Assembly: GCA_012295275.1 (NCBI GenBank)
Contig: CM022674.1
Location: 9,921,792 to 9,985,791 of the forward strand
Direction: 5' to 3'
Source of the DNA: Chrysomallon squamiferum
Lineage: Eukaryota > Mollusca > Gastropoda > Neomphalida > Peltospiridae
DNA: 64,000 bases
Below the pieces are notes generated by a model that saw only the letters and a list, made by a program, of their open reading frames with translations, did not search any database and had not been told where the DNA came from. Both the position numbers and the translations under genes were made by a program. Positions 1-10,229 of this stretch are shown one piece after another. Positions within the stretch are counted from its first letter, which is position 1; the number at the start of each line of letters is the position of its first letter.

Positions 1-77
1 GCTATGTTGATAGTGAGCGGAGTAACTGTCTGTTAATCTAGTTAAAATCTTCATTAATAAGATTGCTTTACCTGTGT

Positions 78-116
<39 letters not shown>

Positions 117-159
117 CACATACATACATATACATACACACACACTGAAACACACACAA

Positions 160-197
160 GGGGGTGTGTGGGTGGGTGTGGGTGTGGGTGTGGGTGG
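160..197 (+). other. G-rich tract with G-quadruplex potential
   Basis: Six runs of three or more G, separated by T or TGT-type loops, lie in the presumed first intron of Ly6 copy 1. The copy 2 equivalent at 6469-6499 keeps four runs. Only the motif is seen; folding is inference. Confidence 0.5.
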
Positions 198-752
198 ATG
201 TTGTGACTCATAATTATGACTAATATTATAAAAGTAAATATTCTGTCTCAGTTTTATATACGAGTGAATTCGTTAATTCAGTAGGTGACACGAATGGATA
301 CCGCTCGAACCAAGTCGGGTATTCATAATTGCTTTATTAGAATTCCACTATTTACAGGGAGGATTATCATTTCAAAAAAGATTCCTAAGTGATAATTACC
401 TACCTTTCATACCAGTGTATATATATTACCAATACTATTACTAATAAATCTAAATAAATAAACAATATATCGATGTCTGGTTATATTTATTCTTAGTTTA
501 CAAACACAAATGTACATGCAGAAAGGTAAAAATCTTCTCACCATTAATTAATGCATAAAACAAAGCAAAATGTCGTTGTGAAACCCATTATAAGTCATTT
601 AATTACAACGATTCTAAAAACACTAAAGGCTCGTAAACAAGTTCGTTTATTTTGTTTGTTTTTTTCTTACTAATTATTGACGTTTTCTTCCAATCTTTAA
701 AAGTACCTCGTGTTTTAAAATTTATTTATTTATTTTTTGTTTATTTGTTTAG

Positions 753-1098
753 TTAACGCAGTGTGGTGTTATCAGTGTTCGAGTGTTAAAGAAAATCAGC
801 CATGTCAGGTTGACTTCAAGGGTATGAACAAGTCAGCTGTAACCAAAGAAGGAATGTACGCTAAAGACTGCTCTGCTCAATATTTGAACCAAAACGCCTC
901 CATCCCGTACTATTGTCTTATTGAAGAACAATCCCACGTTGGAGGTAACTTCTCAGTATTTTATAATTATTATTTATTAATCTATAAAACACATACATGA
1001 CTATGTCATATCACATACATAGACACATTAGCAAATTCATGTAACACACTCCACTTTCTGTAAAACCATATACGTTATATGTCTGTTTGTTACATAAG

Positions 1099-1136
<38 letters not shown>

Positions 1137-1830
1137 GAGACGTAGGCAGATATGTTATAGAATTATGAGTGTGGTGACTACATGTGGTTGGGTAGGTGAG
1201 TGTAGATATGTGTATATCTATATAAATGAGTAAATGTAAGTAAATGTGTTGGTGCGCGTGTGTGTGTGTGTCTGGGTGTCTGTTTGCAAAACATACATGT
1301 ATTTATGTATGATTTTACAGCCGAATTATTTAGTTTCCATCGAGACTGCACAGATGGTGAACACTTTTCTTACAACCTGGACGACAAGCTTCCACATGTT
1401 TATCTGCTACAAAACCTCACAACTGGTTTTCCATAACGTGTCGTTTTTTGTTTTTTTTGCAGGACGTTTGCTCGGTTTTCGAAGGGACTGCACTGATGGT
1501 GTTCATTACTCGTACAACATCAAGGGTGGCAATGTCTCCCAACTTCAAAATCTTCAGCCTAACAATTACTCACACTGTGTCACGTATAAACAGAACGTTA
1601 TTTGTCTTCAACTCTGTGACGAGGATTTCTGTAACGGTCCACGACCAAACGTGACAGAGCCGTGCATACCACAGTATTTTGAAAACGGAACAAACATCAC
1701 TTGTGGTTCTACGAGTCACGTGCACTGGACACACCCAGTAGTGTTCGGAATCGTCGTAGATGGAATCATGGGAAATATTATAACGGCGCCATTGATTGTG
1801 TATGCTCTTCTTGCATACATTTTACACTGA
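753..1830 (+). CDS. Ly6/uPAR-like (LU-domain) surface protein, copy 1, 5' partial
   Basis: Two coding exons are visible: 753-944, and 1463-1830 ending in TGA. The signal-peptide exon must lie left of the window, because the equivalent exon of copy 2 (6178-6244) is outside the duplicated part seen here. The exon at 753 follows a T-rich tract and TTTAG, starts in phase 1 and begins the mature protein (VNAVWCYQCSS). It ends at GGAG|GTAACT. The exon at 1463 follows a TTTTTTTTGCAG acceptor in the same phase and ends the domain with CDEDFCNG, the C-terminal signature of LU domains. After that come two extra cysteines, N-glycosylation sequons and a hydrophobic tail of about 30 residues, as expected for a GPI-anchor signal. 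The family comprises small extracellular, usually GPI-linked, receptor or channel modulators; the specific function is unknown. Compared with copy 2, the middle of the last exon has diverged strongly. Confidence 0.82.
1321..1436 (+). pseudogene. Truncated alternative Ly6 exon (exon 2a)
   Basis: It starts after an acceptor (ATTTTACAG) and matches the first part of copy 2's last exon, including SFHRDCTDGEHFSYN and KLPHVYLLQN, in the same phase. The frame then runs into TAA at 1434-1436 before the domain's final cysteines. A full alternative exon starts 27 bp further on, at 1463. Use of this exon would give a protein without the third finger, CNG motif or anchor. It is either a dead duplicate or a rarely used terminal exon. 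The frame and the stop are clear; the fate is inferred. Confidence 0.7.
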
Positions 1831-2119
1831 ATATAAAAATCGAACACAAACATAATAATATATGATGATGATGATGATGATGATGATGACGATTGAAATT
1901 TTAAAAGGACGGAATGGTATCGATATTGAATATAAATTATTTATCTGAAATTGTAACTAGATAAACATAATAAAAGAAAACGACGGTATAATACTATAAA
2001 ATAAATACAAAAATGCTGTTTACCCGGAACTGTAGAAATATTCTGTTATTTGCATTAAGATTATTTTAGATGATGATTTGAAGTAGTTACTGTTCATACT
2101 TCAGAATTCTATAAATTGT

Positions 2120-4060
2120 TGATCAAACGAAAGTTTATGATAGGGTAGAATGCGATTTTTTATTTACAGTTTTACAAAAATTTAATTTTTGGCCAAATTT
2201 TATAAAAATGATTAAAATACGTTACACTGTTATTTAGTCAGCTGTTAAAGTTACTGGGTTTGTGTCAAAAGTGTTTAATTTTTCCCGGGGTATTAGACAA
2301 GGCTGCCCCATCAGCACAGTTCTCTATGTTTTGGTAGCTGAAGCTGTTCGGGAAGATTCCACAGTCACTGGGATAAGTTTACCAGATGACTTCGTCAGTA
2401 AGTGGGTTGGGTATTCGGACGATGGCAATACAACTTTATCTTCACTTTAACTGGGTTAAACAACTTTTCTACAGTTTGTATTTTTATGAACGTGCATCTG
2501 GAGCTAAAGTCAGCTTTGAGAAAACCAGTGGTTTTCTCGTGGAGAAAGATACTCCTCTTGATATAAGAAGGTCCAGTGATCATATTAAATATATTACGTT
2601 TCAACTTTCGTAATACTGATAACTGCAGATAAGTCCGAACCTAAAATTCAAAAAATTAAAACAATTTTAGACATATGGAGTAATAGAAAATTAACATTAC
2701 GTGTTAAAGTATTGGCTGTAAATATAATTGCCAACTAGTGTTATCTGGTATCTATCAAACGTTTTGGAATTTCCACAAAAATACGCCAAACAAATTGATA
2801 AATGATATTTGACTTTTTTGGAGCAACAGAGAACATTTTATATGAAAAGAGCAACTTCAACTTCTAAATGTTCGACTAAAACGTATAGCACAAAGAATTA
2901 AATTTATAAGTAGATTTTTTAGTTTAGAGGGTTTAGGGAATTGGAATTCTTTAGTAGATTATTTTTTAGGCCAATATAGAAATCTGAACATCGATAGACA
3001 CTCTAAAATTGATAATTGAAAAAAAAAAAAAAAAAATAGAGAACAAGAATTTTAAATCGATGTCGAATATTTACAAAGACATACTATTAATTTGAGAATA
3101 ACTTGACATAACGCGTTCTAGGGACAGTTATCAACATATTTTATATGAATCCATCCTTGACAATCCGACAATCCACAACACAAATAAATACGCAGAGAAG
3201 ACTAAACTTAGAGACATCTGGTACTTAGCTACGAACACTTCATGGACTTCACTGACTGCTCGACCAGCGCGGCATTTCATCGCCAAATAAAAGACTTACA
3301 GGACAAATTTCCGTGACCGCTGCGACGACTCCTTTGATGTGACTTAGACACTATCTTTCATATTCATGTAGGTGACACAAACAAAGACGTGACAGCCGCG
3401 AAAACGAAAGACATATATATAAACACAGTCTTGTTATTGTGATCTCAAAAGACGCATCGTTTAAATGTGAAATCATTTTTAATCAAAGCATAAATTTGGA
3501 AAATGTTGGTATAGACTAAACTATGATTTTTGTTTAGTTTATAAAATGATTAGAAAAGTAGTTACAGTTAGAAAACATCTCTACGATTCGAAGACTGAGT
3601 CCACGCCCGAGAGCCGGGTATGAACGGAGTGGACTCATTCACACACGTTTTTCTTTTCACTGCAAGGAAATGCGAAAATTATTAAACAAATTGAACACAC
3701 TTTCAAAAATGTTGTGGCCACAAATTGAGATCATCAATATAGAATGATTTTTGGAAACAATCATAAATCTGGCAACTATGCGTCGAACTAAGACATTTTT
3801 CTCTGGAATAAACCCATAAGGGTAATATTGACTAAGCGAAAATTATTAGAGGGTGATAAGCCATGTAATGCAGTGGCACTTTTCAGACATTTAGTCTACT
3901 TAAGGGTTCAAGCAGAATATTTTACTGCATTAGAGCGGCTCAATAGAAGAGAAAAATGTTAAAACACTGGTGTCTCGAAGGGGTCGTTTCCTCGTGCAAT
4001 GACGCGTTCTACATTACACATCACCTACAATAATTAATGGTAAAAACTGCACAAAATGTT
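2120..4060 (+). mobile_element. Decayed non-LTR retrotransposon (Tx1/L1-like) fragment, 5' truncated
   Basis: Conceptual translation with several frameshifts and stops gives successive blocks of LINE reverse transcriptase. First is a KVYDRVECDFLF-type block at about 2130-2170. Next is SRGIRQGCPISTVLYVLVAE at about 2283-2340, the fingers/palm motif, followed by a degraded YSDD box near 2412. Then comes a thumb-like IWSNRKLTLRVKVLAV block at about 2670. The C-terminal ALFRHLVYLRVQAEY block lies at about 3875-3920 and recalls Tx1-type C-termini. No endonuclease domain is seen, so the copy is 5' truncated. The left edge coincides with the end of Ly6 duplication homology. It cannot be active. The 3' edge is approximate. 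Confidence 0.8.
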
Positions 4061-4301
4061 AATAAAGAAATAAGCCTGGACCTCCCTGCTTGTATCTTTG
4101 GAGGCCAAACTCAATTTAAACAACACTCACCAAAGTTTAAAATCAAACGACCACACAGCACACTCACTCACTGAAAACAATCATAAAAACTATTACATAT
4201 TCAATGAGAACCTGTCTGTAAATAGGTGCCACTTGCCACAGATAAATAAATGGGGCAACCAGCGAATTATCCGGCACTACCCGAAAGATGAAAAAATAAA
4301 A

Positions 4302-4464
4302 ATCTCATTTTTCGGCTAAAATCAAAATAATATAGCATCTATTCTTATCAGCTTAGTATCTGATACGTCCTGCATCGGGAGACATCGATATTAAAGTGAG
4401 TTTTGGAAAGAGGTCAGGTGCACGGGTCGACCTGGAATTGCAGCACGTCCAGGAATGGCCCACC
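4302..4464 (+). pseudogene. U2 snRNA pseudogene 1
   Basis: The order of U2 landmarks is intact. There is a TCGGCTAAAATC block matching U2 stem I and its flank. The TATTCTTATCAGCTTAGTATCTGATACGTCC region matches the branch-point and stem II segment. GAGTTTTGGAA matches the Sm-site region. The 3' part GTCGACCTGGAATTGCAG followed by TCCAGGAA matches stem-loop IV. The branch-point-pairing GTAGTA is altered to ATAGCA and the middle is shortened (about 163 bp against roughly 188 nt in other animals). It is therefore an inactive, probably retroposed copy. Confidence 0.85.
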
Positions 4465-4515
4465 AAATTCAAACAAACCAAAAATAGTAATCTAAGTAAC
4501 ATTGCTGAAGAAATA

Positions 4516-5249
4516 CACTGGTACCACGAGTTACAAGTGTTCCAACTTACGAGATTTTCGAGTTACGAGCAGTCGCCCGGTCATTTTTTGCTGCTTTGAA
4601 TTGCGAGTTAAAATCCGAGCTACAGATACGCCGCCGCTAGTTGGGGCAACAGATAACACATCCGCCCAGCATCCCGCGTCTCACTCGTTTACTTCACGTG
4701 GTTACCTCGCCTTGGAAGCCTCTCTGTTGTGTTTTGTTCGCGTTTTGTGCAGTATTTTGCGAACTTTCCTGGATCCTAAGAAAGTGAGTGCAAAGGACAG
4801 TGCTGAGAAGAAGAAGCGGATGATGTCCATTGAATTAAAGCAGGAAATCAGAAAAACATGAGCGAGGTGTGCATGTAGTCGACTTGGCTAGAGAGTACGA
4901 GCGTGGTACTTCTACGATATGTACCACATTGAAGCAGAAGAAGTCAATAACGGCTGAAACTCCAGCCAAAGGTGTCCATGAAAAGATGGAGAAACCCTAA
5001 CCCTGTACACTTTACAAAAACAATTTATTTCTTTTTTATTTTGTTTTTTTTTATGCAATATTTATCAATTGTACATACATTTTTATTCTTTAAAAACACG
5101 TTACTAAAAATTGGGATGGTTTTGGGGGGCTGGGACGGATTAATGGTATTTCAATTAATTTCATTTGGGACAATTGATTTAATATGCGAGCCACTGAGTT
5201 ACGAGCTCGGTCACGGAACGAATTAAACTCGTAAGTCAAGGTACCACAG
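4516..5249 (+). mobile_element. Tigger/pogo-type DNA transposon, internally deleted
   Basis: Terminal inverted repeats are CACTGGTACC at the left and GGTACCACAG at the right. They continue as related TTACGAG-type sequence inside, and the element is flanked by TA (4514-4515 and 5250-5251), the target site expected for Tc1/mariner/pogo elements. From about 4770 a reading frame gives DPKKVSAKDSAEKKKR and then, after a frameshift, HERGVHVVDLAREY and LKQKKSITAETPAKGV. This is the N-terminal CENP-B/psq-type helix-turn-helix of Tigger transposases (TIGD1-like). The catalytic DDE region is missing, so the copy is non-autonomous and dead. Confidence 0.85.
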
Positions 5250-5465
5250 TATATATATAAAATAATAATAATAATAAATAATAAAAACGTCTTCGCCTTC
5301 AGGAAAAGTCAAAAATGTATTCATTATTTTAACAACAAAATAGCAGTAATATAGAACGGTATTAATCTTCTATGAAAATTAAGATTGTGAAACTGCCAAA
5401 GTCCCAGCTGATTGTTACTTAACAGCCTTTAATGGTCAAAATAAACTTAAAAAACAACAAATAAC

Positions 5466-5604
5466 AAATGTCTCGGCTTTTGACTAAGATCAAAGTGTAG
5501 AATCTGTTGTTATCAGCTTAATACGTCCTCCATTGGGGGATATTGATATTAAACTGATTTCTGGAAAGTGATGAGGTGTTTGCAAATACATTCAGGAACA
5601 TAGA
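5466..5604 (+). pseudogene. U2 snRNA pseudogene 2
   Basis: Starting near 5466 the sequence carries TCTCGGCTTTTGACTAAGAT, then CAAAGTGTAGAATCTGTTG, TATCAGCTTAATACGTCCTC and ATTTCTGGAA, which follow the order of U2 snRNA 5' and Sm-site regions. The 3' part is badly shortened, leaving only a TGCAAATACATTCAGGAAC remnant. The branch-point-pairing GTAGTA is GTAGAA. It is more degraded at the 3' end than pseudogene 1 but better preserved at the 5' end, so the two are independent copies rather than one split by the Tigger element. Confidence 0.85.
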
Positions 5605-6177
5605 CAAAACCATGAAGATGCAATTAAAAATCTACTGACAAAAATTGAACTTGCAAAATTAATAATTACATATATAAACGTGTGTAACAAAACTGTAATA
5701 AAAAATCGTGAGGTTTCTTCTGATTGTTTTTATATATACATATTCACAACAATATTTAAGATTTGAAATAAAACATGAATGATTTTGAAATGTATCGAAA
5801 TACGTATTTAATAGATTTATGCAAAATACAAGAAAAAGAACAATTAAGATATTCTCCGCATTCTGAATGTTAATTCTTAAAACATGGTAGAAATTTATCT
5901 ACATGTTCAAACTGGTGAGAGACATTCAGTGATATTTAAGTAACTTCCTGGTCGTCAGAAGAATAAGAAAAACCTGTTTATTATAGAGAGTCATTTACAG
6001 TGACACAGCGTTTATTTGAAATACATGAGCCTTGACGAGTGTTGCGTTATTTTTGTCGGGTATTCTGGAGTCGTGTCAAATACACCGAGCTGAATGTGTA
6101 TGTAGCTAATATTAAAGGAGGAAAATTTGGGACACATATTTATGTACATATTCAAACTACTAATCGCGAATTTTGAG
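5605..6177 (+). other. Upstream region of Ly6 copy 2
   Basis: AT-rich sequence between the U2 pseudogene and the signal-peptide exon. It presumably holds the promoter and 5' UTR. I see no clear TATA or initiator that would fix the start site. Confidence 0.3.
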
Positions 6178-6386
6178 ATGAATCCACATTTTGTACACGT
6201 TTTTTGGTTTCTATCAGTGCTTTGCCTGAGTCTTCCTGAAACAGGTAAGAATCTATAAGATCTGTTTGTTACTAATACGCAATAACTCATACACTTTGAA
6301 TCCAGTCATGCTATGTTGATAGTGAGCGGAGTAACTGTCTGTTAATCTAGTTAAAATCTTCATTAATAAGATTGCTTTACCTGTGT

Positions 6387-6425
<39 letters not shown>

Positions 6426-7399
6426 CACATACATACATATACATACACACACACTGAAACACACACAAGGGGGTGTGTGGGTGTTTGTGGGTGTGGGTGT
6501 ATGTTGTGACTCATAATTATGACTAATATTATAAAAGTAAATATTCTGTCTCAGTTTTATATACGAGTGAATTCGTTAATTCAGTAGGTGACACGAATGG
6601 ATACCGCTCGAACCAAGTCGGGTATTCATAATTGCTTTATTAGAATTCCACTATTTACAGGGAGGATTATCATTTCAAAAAAGATTCCTAAGTGATAATT
6701 ACCTACCTTTCATACCAGTGTATATATATTACCAATACTACTACTAATAAATCTAAATAAATAAACAATATATCGATGTCTGGTTATATTTATTCTTAGT
6801 TTACAAACACAAATGTACATGCAGAAAGGTAAAAATCTTCTCACCATTAATTAATGCATAAAACAAAGCAAAATGTCGTTGTGAAACCCATTATAAGTCA
6901 TTTAATTACAACGATTCTAAAAACACTAAAGGCTCGTAAACAAGTTCGTTTATTTTGTTTGTTTTTTCTTACTAATTATTGACGTTTTCTTCCAATCTTT
7001 AAAAGTACCTCGTGTTTTAAAATTTATTTATTTATTTTTTGTTTATTTGTTTAGTTAACGCAGTGTGGTGTTATCAGTGTTCGAGTGTTAAAGAAAATCA
7101 GTCATGTCAGGTTGACTTCAAGGGTATGAACAAGTCAGCTGTAACCAAAGAAGGAATGTACGCTAAAGACTGCTCTGCTCAATATTTGAACCAAAACGCC
7201 TCCATCCCGTACTATTGTCTTATTGAAGAACATTACTACGCTGGAGGTAGCTTCTCAGTATTTTATAATTATTATTTATTAATCTATAAAACACATACAT
7301 GACTATGTCATATACATATATAGACACATTAGCAAATTCATGTAACACACTCCACTTTCTGTAAAACCATATACGTTATATGTCTGTATGTTACATAAG

Positions 7400-7446
<47 letters not shown>

Positions 7447-7948
7447 TGTGGATATGTGTATGTCTATATAAATGAGTGAATGACTTCGTAAGTAAATGTG
7501 TGGATGCGTGTGTGTGTGTCTGGGTGTTTGTATCTGTGGACAAAACATACATGTATTTATGTATCATTTTACAGCCGGAATACATAGTTTCCATCGAGAC
7601 TGCACAGATGGTGAACACTTTTCTTACAACCTGGACGACAAGCTTCCACAGGTTTATCTGCTACAAAACCTGCAGCCTAACAATCAGTCGACCTGTGTGC
7701 TGATAGATCTACTAATGATTTGTCTTCGACTCTGTGACGAGGATTTCTGTAACGGTCCACGACCAAACGTGACAGAGCCGTGCATACCACAGTATTTTGA
7801 AAACGGAACAAACATCACTTGTGGTTCTACGAGTCACGTGCACTGGACACACCCAGTAGTGTTCGGAATCGTCGTAGATGGAATCATGGGAAATATTATA
7901 ACGGCGCCATTGATTGTGTATGCTCTTCTTGCATACATTTTACACTGA
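6178..7948 (+). CDS. Ly6/uPAR-like (LU-domain) GPI-anchored protein, copy 2, complete
   Basis: Three exons join in phase 1: 6178-6244 (signal peptide), 7055-7246 and 7575-7948 (TGA). The joined frame is 633 nt, giving 210 residues. Residues 1-22 (MNPHFVHVFWFLSVLCLSLP...) form a hydrophobic signal peptide. The mature part starts NAVWCYQCSS and carries ten cysteines up to CDEDFCNG, the spacing expected of a three-finger LU fold. A stalk with NVT and NGTNIT sequons and two further cysteines follows. The C-terminal PVVFGIVVDGIMGN... segment is a GPI-anchor signal or a single membrane span. The donors (GTAAGA, GTAGCT) and acceptors (TTTAG, TTTTACAG) are canonical. AATAAA lies at 8090-8095. Likely a secreted or cell-surface modulator; the ligand is unknown. 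The first exon has no counterpart in the visible part of copy 1. Confidence 0.85.
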
Positions 7949-7979
7949 ATATAAAAATCGAACACAAACATAATAATAT

Positions 7980-8010
<31 letters not shown>

Positions 8011-8240
8011 CGATTGAAATTTTAAAAGGACGGAATGGTATCGATATTGAATATAAATTATTTATCTGAAATTGTAACTAGATAAACATAATAAAAGAAA
8101 ACGACGGTATAATACTATAAAATAAATACAAAAATGCTGTTTACCCGGAACTGTAGAAATATTCTGTTATTTGCGTTATGTTTATTTTACATGATGATTA
8201 GAAATAGTCACTGTTCATACTTCACAATTCTGTAAATTGT
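6309..8240 (+). repeat. Tandem segmental duplication, copy 2
   Basis: Near-identical to 1-2118. Differences concentrate in microsatellite lengths and in the last coding exon, where copy 1 carries an extra exon start. Similarity decays after about 8190. Because the start matches base 1 of the window, the true duplicated unit may be longer on the left. Confidence 0.93.
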
Positions 8241-8905
8241 AGTCATTTGTACACAAATGTCTTATTCTAAAACAACAATAATAGAGTAGATAAACAGATT
8301 TAAACTGAAGTGAATCAGGTATATGTTGGAATGAAATTCTAGTACTTGTTTTATTTTCTTACACGATAGACGATATAATCTTCAAAATAAAATCTCGTGT
8401 ATAAAAAAGAAAACAAAAACATGGACAAAGCAAGACCGGCAGACTGACATTTCTGTTTCCTGCTAACACATTTGATGCTCGTTCCTGTCCAGTTTTAATT
8501 CTGATACAAAAACATGTTTATCTAAAGATGTGTTCTTATTCTGAAATAATTTTATAATTTATGCAGTAAGACAAACGTAGTTTGTTAACAAGCTTTGTAA
8601 CTAGTATACAAACGCATTGATTATATCGCTTGTTTGTAATTTAGGTGGAGCACTGCAATAAGGCTTATTTATATCTGTGTCAGAAGTAAAGTGTGTCTGG
8701 ACACGAGTTTGACATTACAAGTGTCGAAACTGGATATTAAAATGGAATTATAATCTTGTCCTTGTCTCTGCATTTTGTAGAAAAATATTTGCCATGTCTT
8801 AGGTGTGCCACTGGTTATGCCAAAAAATATTTTTAATGTCAAAAAGGACATAATATGCATAAAACATGATTTCTTAATACTTTAAATGATTAATACTTTG
8901 TTTAA
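8241..8905. other. Intergenic, no feature recognised
   Basis: AT-rich unique sequence with scattered short frames only. Neither strand gives a recognisable protein or RNA. Confidence 0.5.
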
Positions 8906-10225
8906 AGTTGGCTCGTCCCGTCAAAGGTAATAGCGTCACGTGACAAGGTGCTAGTAATCTGAGACAGTTAAACTACTAAATGACTAGTCTGTATCCACTA
9001 GAGATTAATAACGCAAACAAGAATTCAATGTAGGTAATTGTTTTATATTTTTATATATTTCACATAAACTAACCATCAATGGTAACATATAATTTAATCG
9101 CACCATTCGAACTATACAGTATAAAAGCAAATAGCGTTGATAGATAATACAACAATTAAGCCCAACTGGTTACTTCAACTTTCTAAGTAATCTTTTAGTT
9201 ATTACAATAAGTTATCTGAGTTTTCAAGCATCAGTACGTACCACAGAAATAACACAATAAAATATCCAACAGTAACATATTTGGCTATCTTCAAACAAAT
9301 CAATATGTATGCTACATACAAAAAAAACCCCCAAAACCCCATTTAAACAATAATTACAAGAACTGCAAAAATAGGAATTTATAAATATGATTATACACGA
9401 CTGCCAAATAAATATTACCGTGTTATAAAATATACTTAATATAAAATGTAGCAGACATTCTGCTTTAAATGGGCATATAAAAATAAGTGTGTTGTGAAAA
9501 TTAGATAATTCACTACACAGAATACAAAATTATGATTAAAAACAAGTCTGGCAAAGAGGCACTAATGAGGTTCCGTCACAACTTCCTATCAACAACAAGA
9601 CAGTACACAAAATGACATGCTTTATTACAACTGGCTGATATGTTAAATTAATTTTTAGGTCATTGTATTTCAAATAAGTATTATCTTTGTATTTTTATTC
9701 ATGTTTTAAATTATTGCAACCTATATTAAGCAATCTGTGTATGACTCGGTTTTGATTCATGCTGTCTGAGGGACATGTACTCAGAACAAAGGATCACTCA
9801 TGGAATGTTTAAATGTTTTTTTTTGTGTAACATACGTGTTGATTGATAGAAGATAGCCAAGTATATTTCTGTTGGATTTGTATTGTGTTATGCTGTGGTA
9901 CTTATTTACGCTTGAGAACTAAGTAACAAACTATGTTAATAACTAAAAGCTTAGTTAAAAACTGGGATTAATTAGAACTGTATCTATCAACGCTATTTGC
10001 ATTTTGTTTTGTATCGTCAGAATTTTATGATTAAATTATATGTTAAAACTGAGGGTTAATTTATGTGATACATAAAACAATTACTCATATTCAATTCTTG
10101 TTTGCGTTATTATTCTCTAGTTGATACAGACTAGTCATTTAATAGTTTAAGCTGTCTCAGATCATTAACACTTTGTCATATGAAGCTGTTATAGTCTGCT
10201 ACCCCTTAGACCGGACGAGCCAACT
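8906..10225. mobile_element. Foldback-type DNA element with long inverted arms and TTAA flanks
   Basis: The ends are AGTTGGCTCGTCC (8906) and its inverted partner GGACGAGCCAACT (ending 10225), both flanked by TTAA (8902-8905 and 10226-10229). The arms match in inverted orientation for about 400 bp, 8906-9320 against 9820-10225. Examples are GACTAGTCTGTAT next to ACTAGAG, AATAACGCAAACAAGAATT, GCAAATAGCGTTGATAGATA and TTGGCTATCTTC. About 500 bp of unrelated sequence lies between the arms. No transposase frame is present. TTAA flanks suggest a piggyBac-like or other TTAA-targeting mobiliser, but the tips do not match the piggyBac CCC start, so the superfamily is left open. Confidence 0.8.
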
Positions 10226-10229
10226 TTAA

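Larger units (their letters stand above)
1..2118 (+). repeat. Tandem segmental duplication, copy 1 (left part outside window)
   Basis: This block is nearly identical to 6309-8240. The match includes non-coding flank, a TA microsatellite, coding exons, the 3' UTR with its TGA/ATG triplet repeat, and an AATAAA at 1969-1974. The two copies sit 6,308 bp apart. Similarity fades around 2070-2118, exactly where LINE-derived sequence begins. The left boundary is not visible because the copy starts at base 1. High identity in introns implies a recent duplication or ongoing gene conversion. Confidence 0.93.

Noticed and set aside
1246-1462. Continuous reading frame joining upstream GT repeat, exon 2a and exon 2b
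   Set aside because: The upstream part is microsatellite translation and the 2a part is in another frame; acceptors at 1320 and 1462 define the real exons.
3590-3640. Possible hammerhead ribozyme
   Set aside because: The conserved CTGATGA and GAAA core elements are absent; only a hairpin remains.
8669-8860. 63-codon minus-strand frame
   Set aside because: No homology, no splice or promoter context, ordinary length for AT-rich non-coding DNA.
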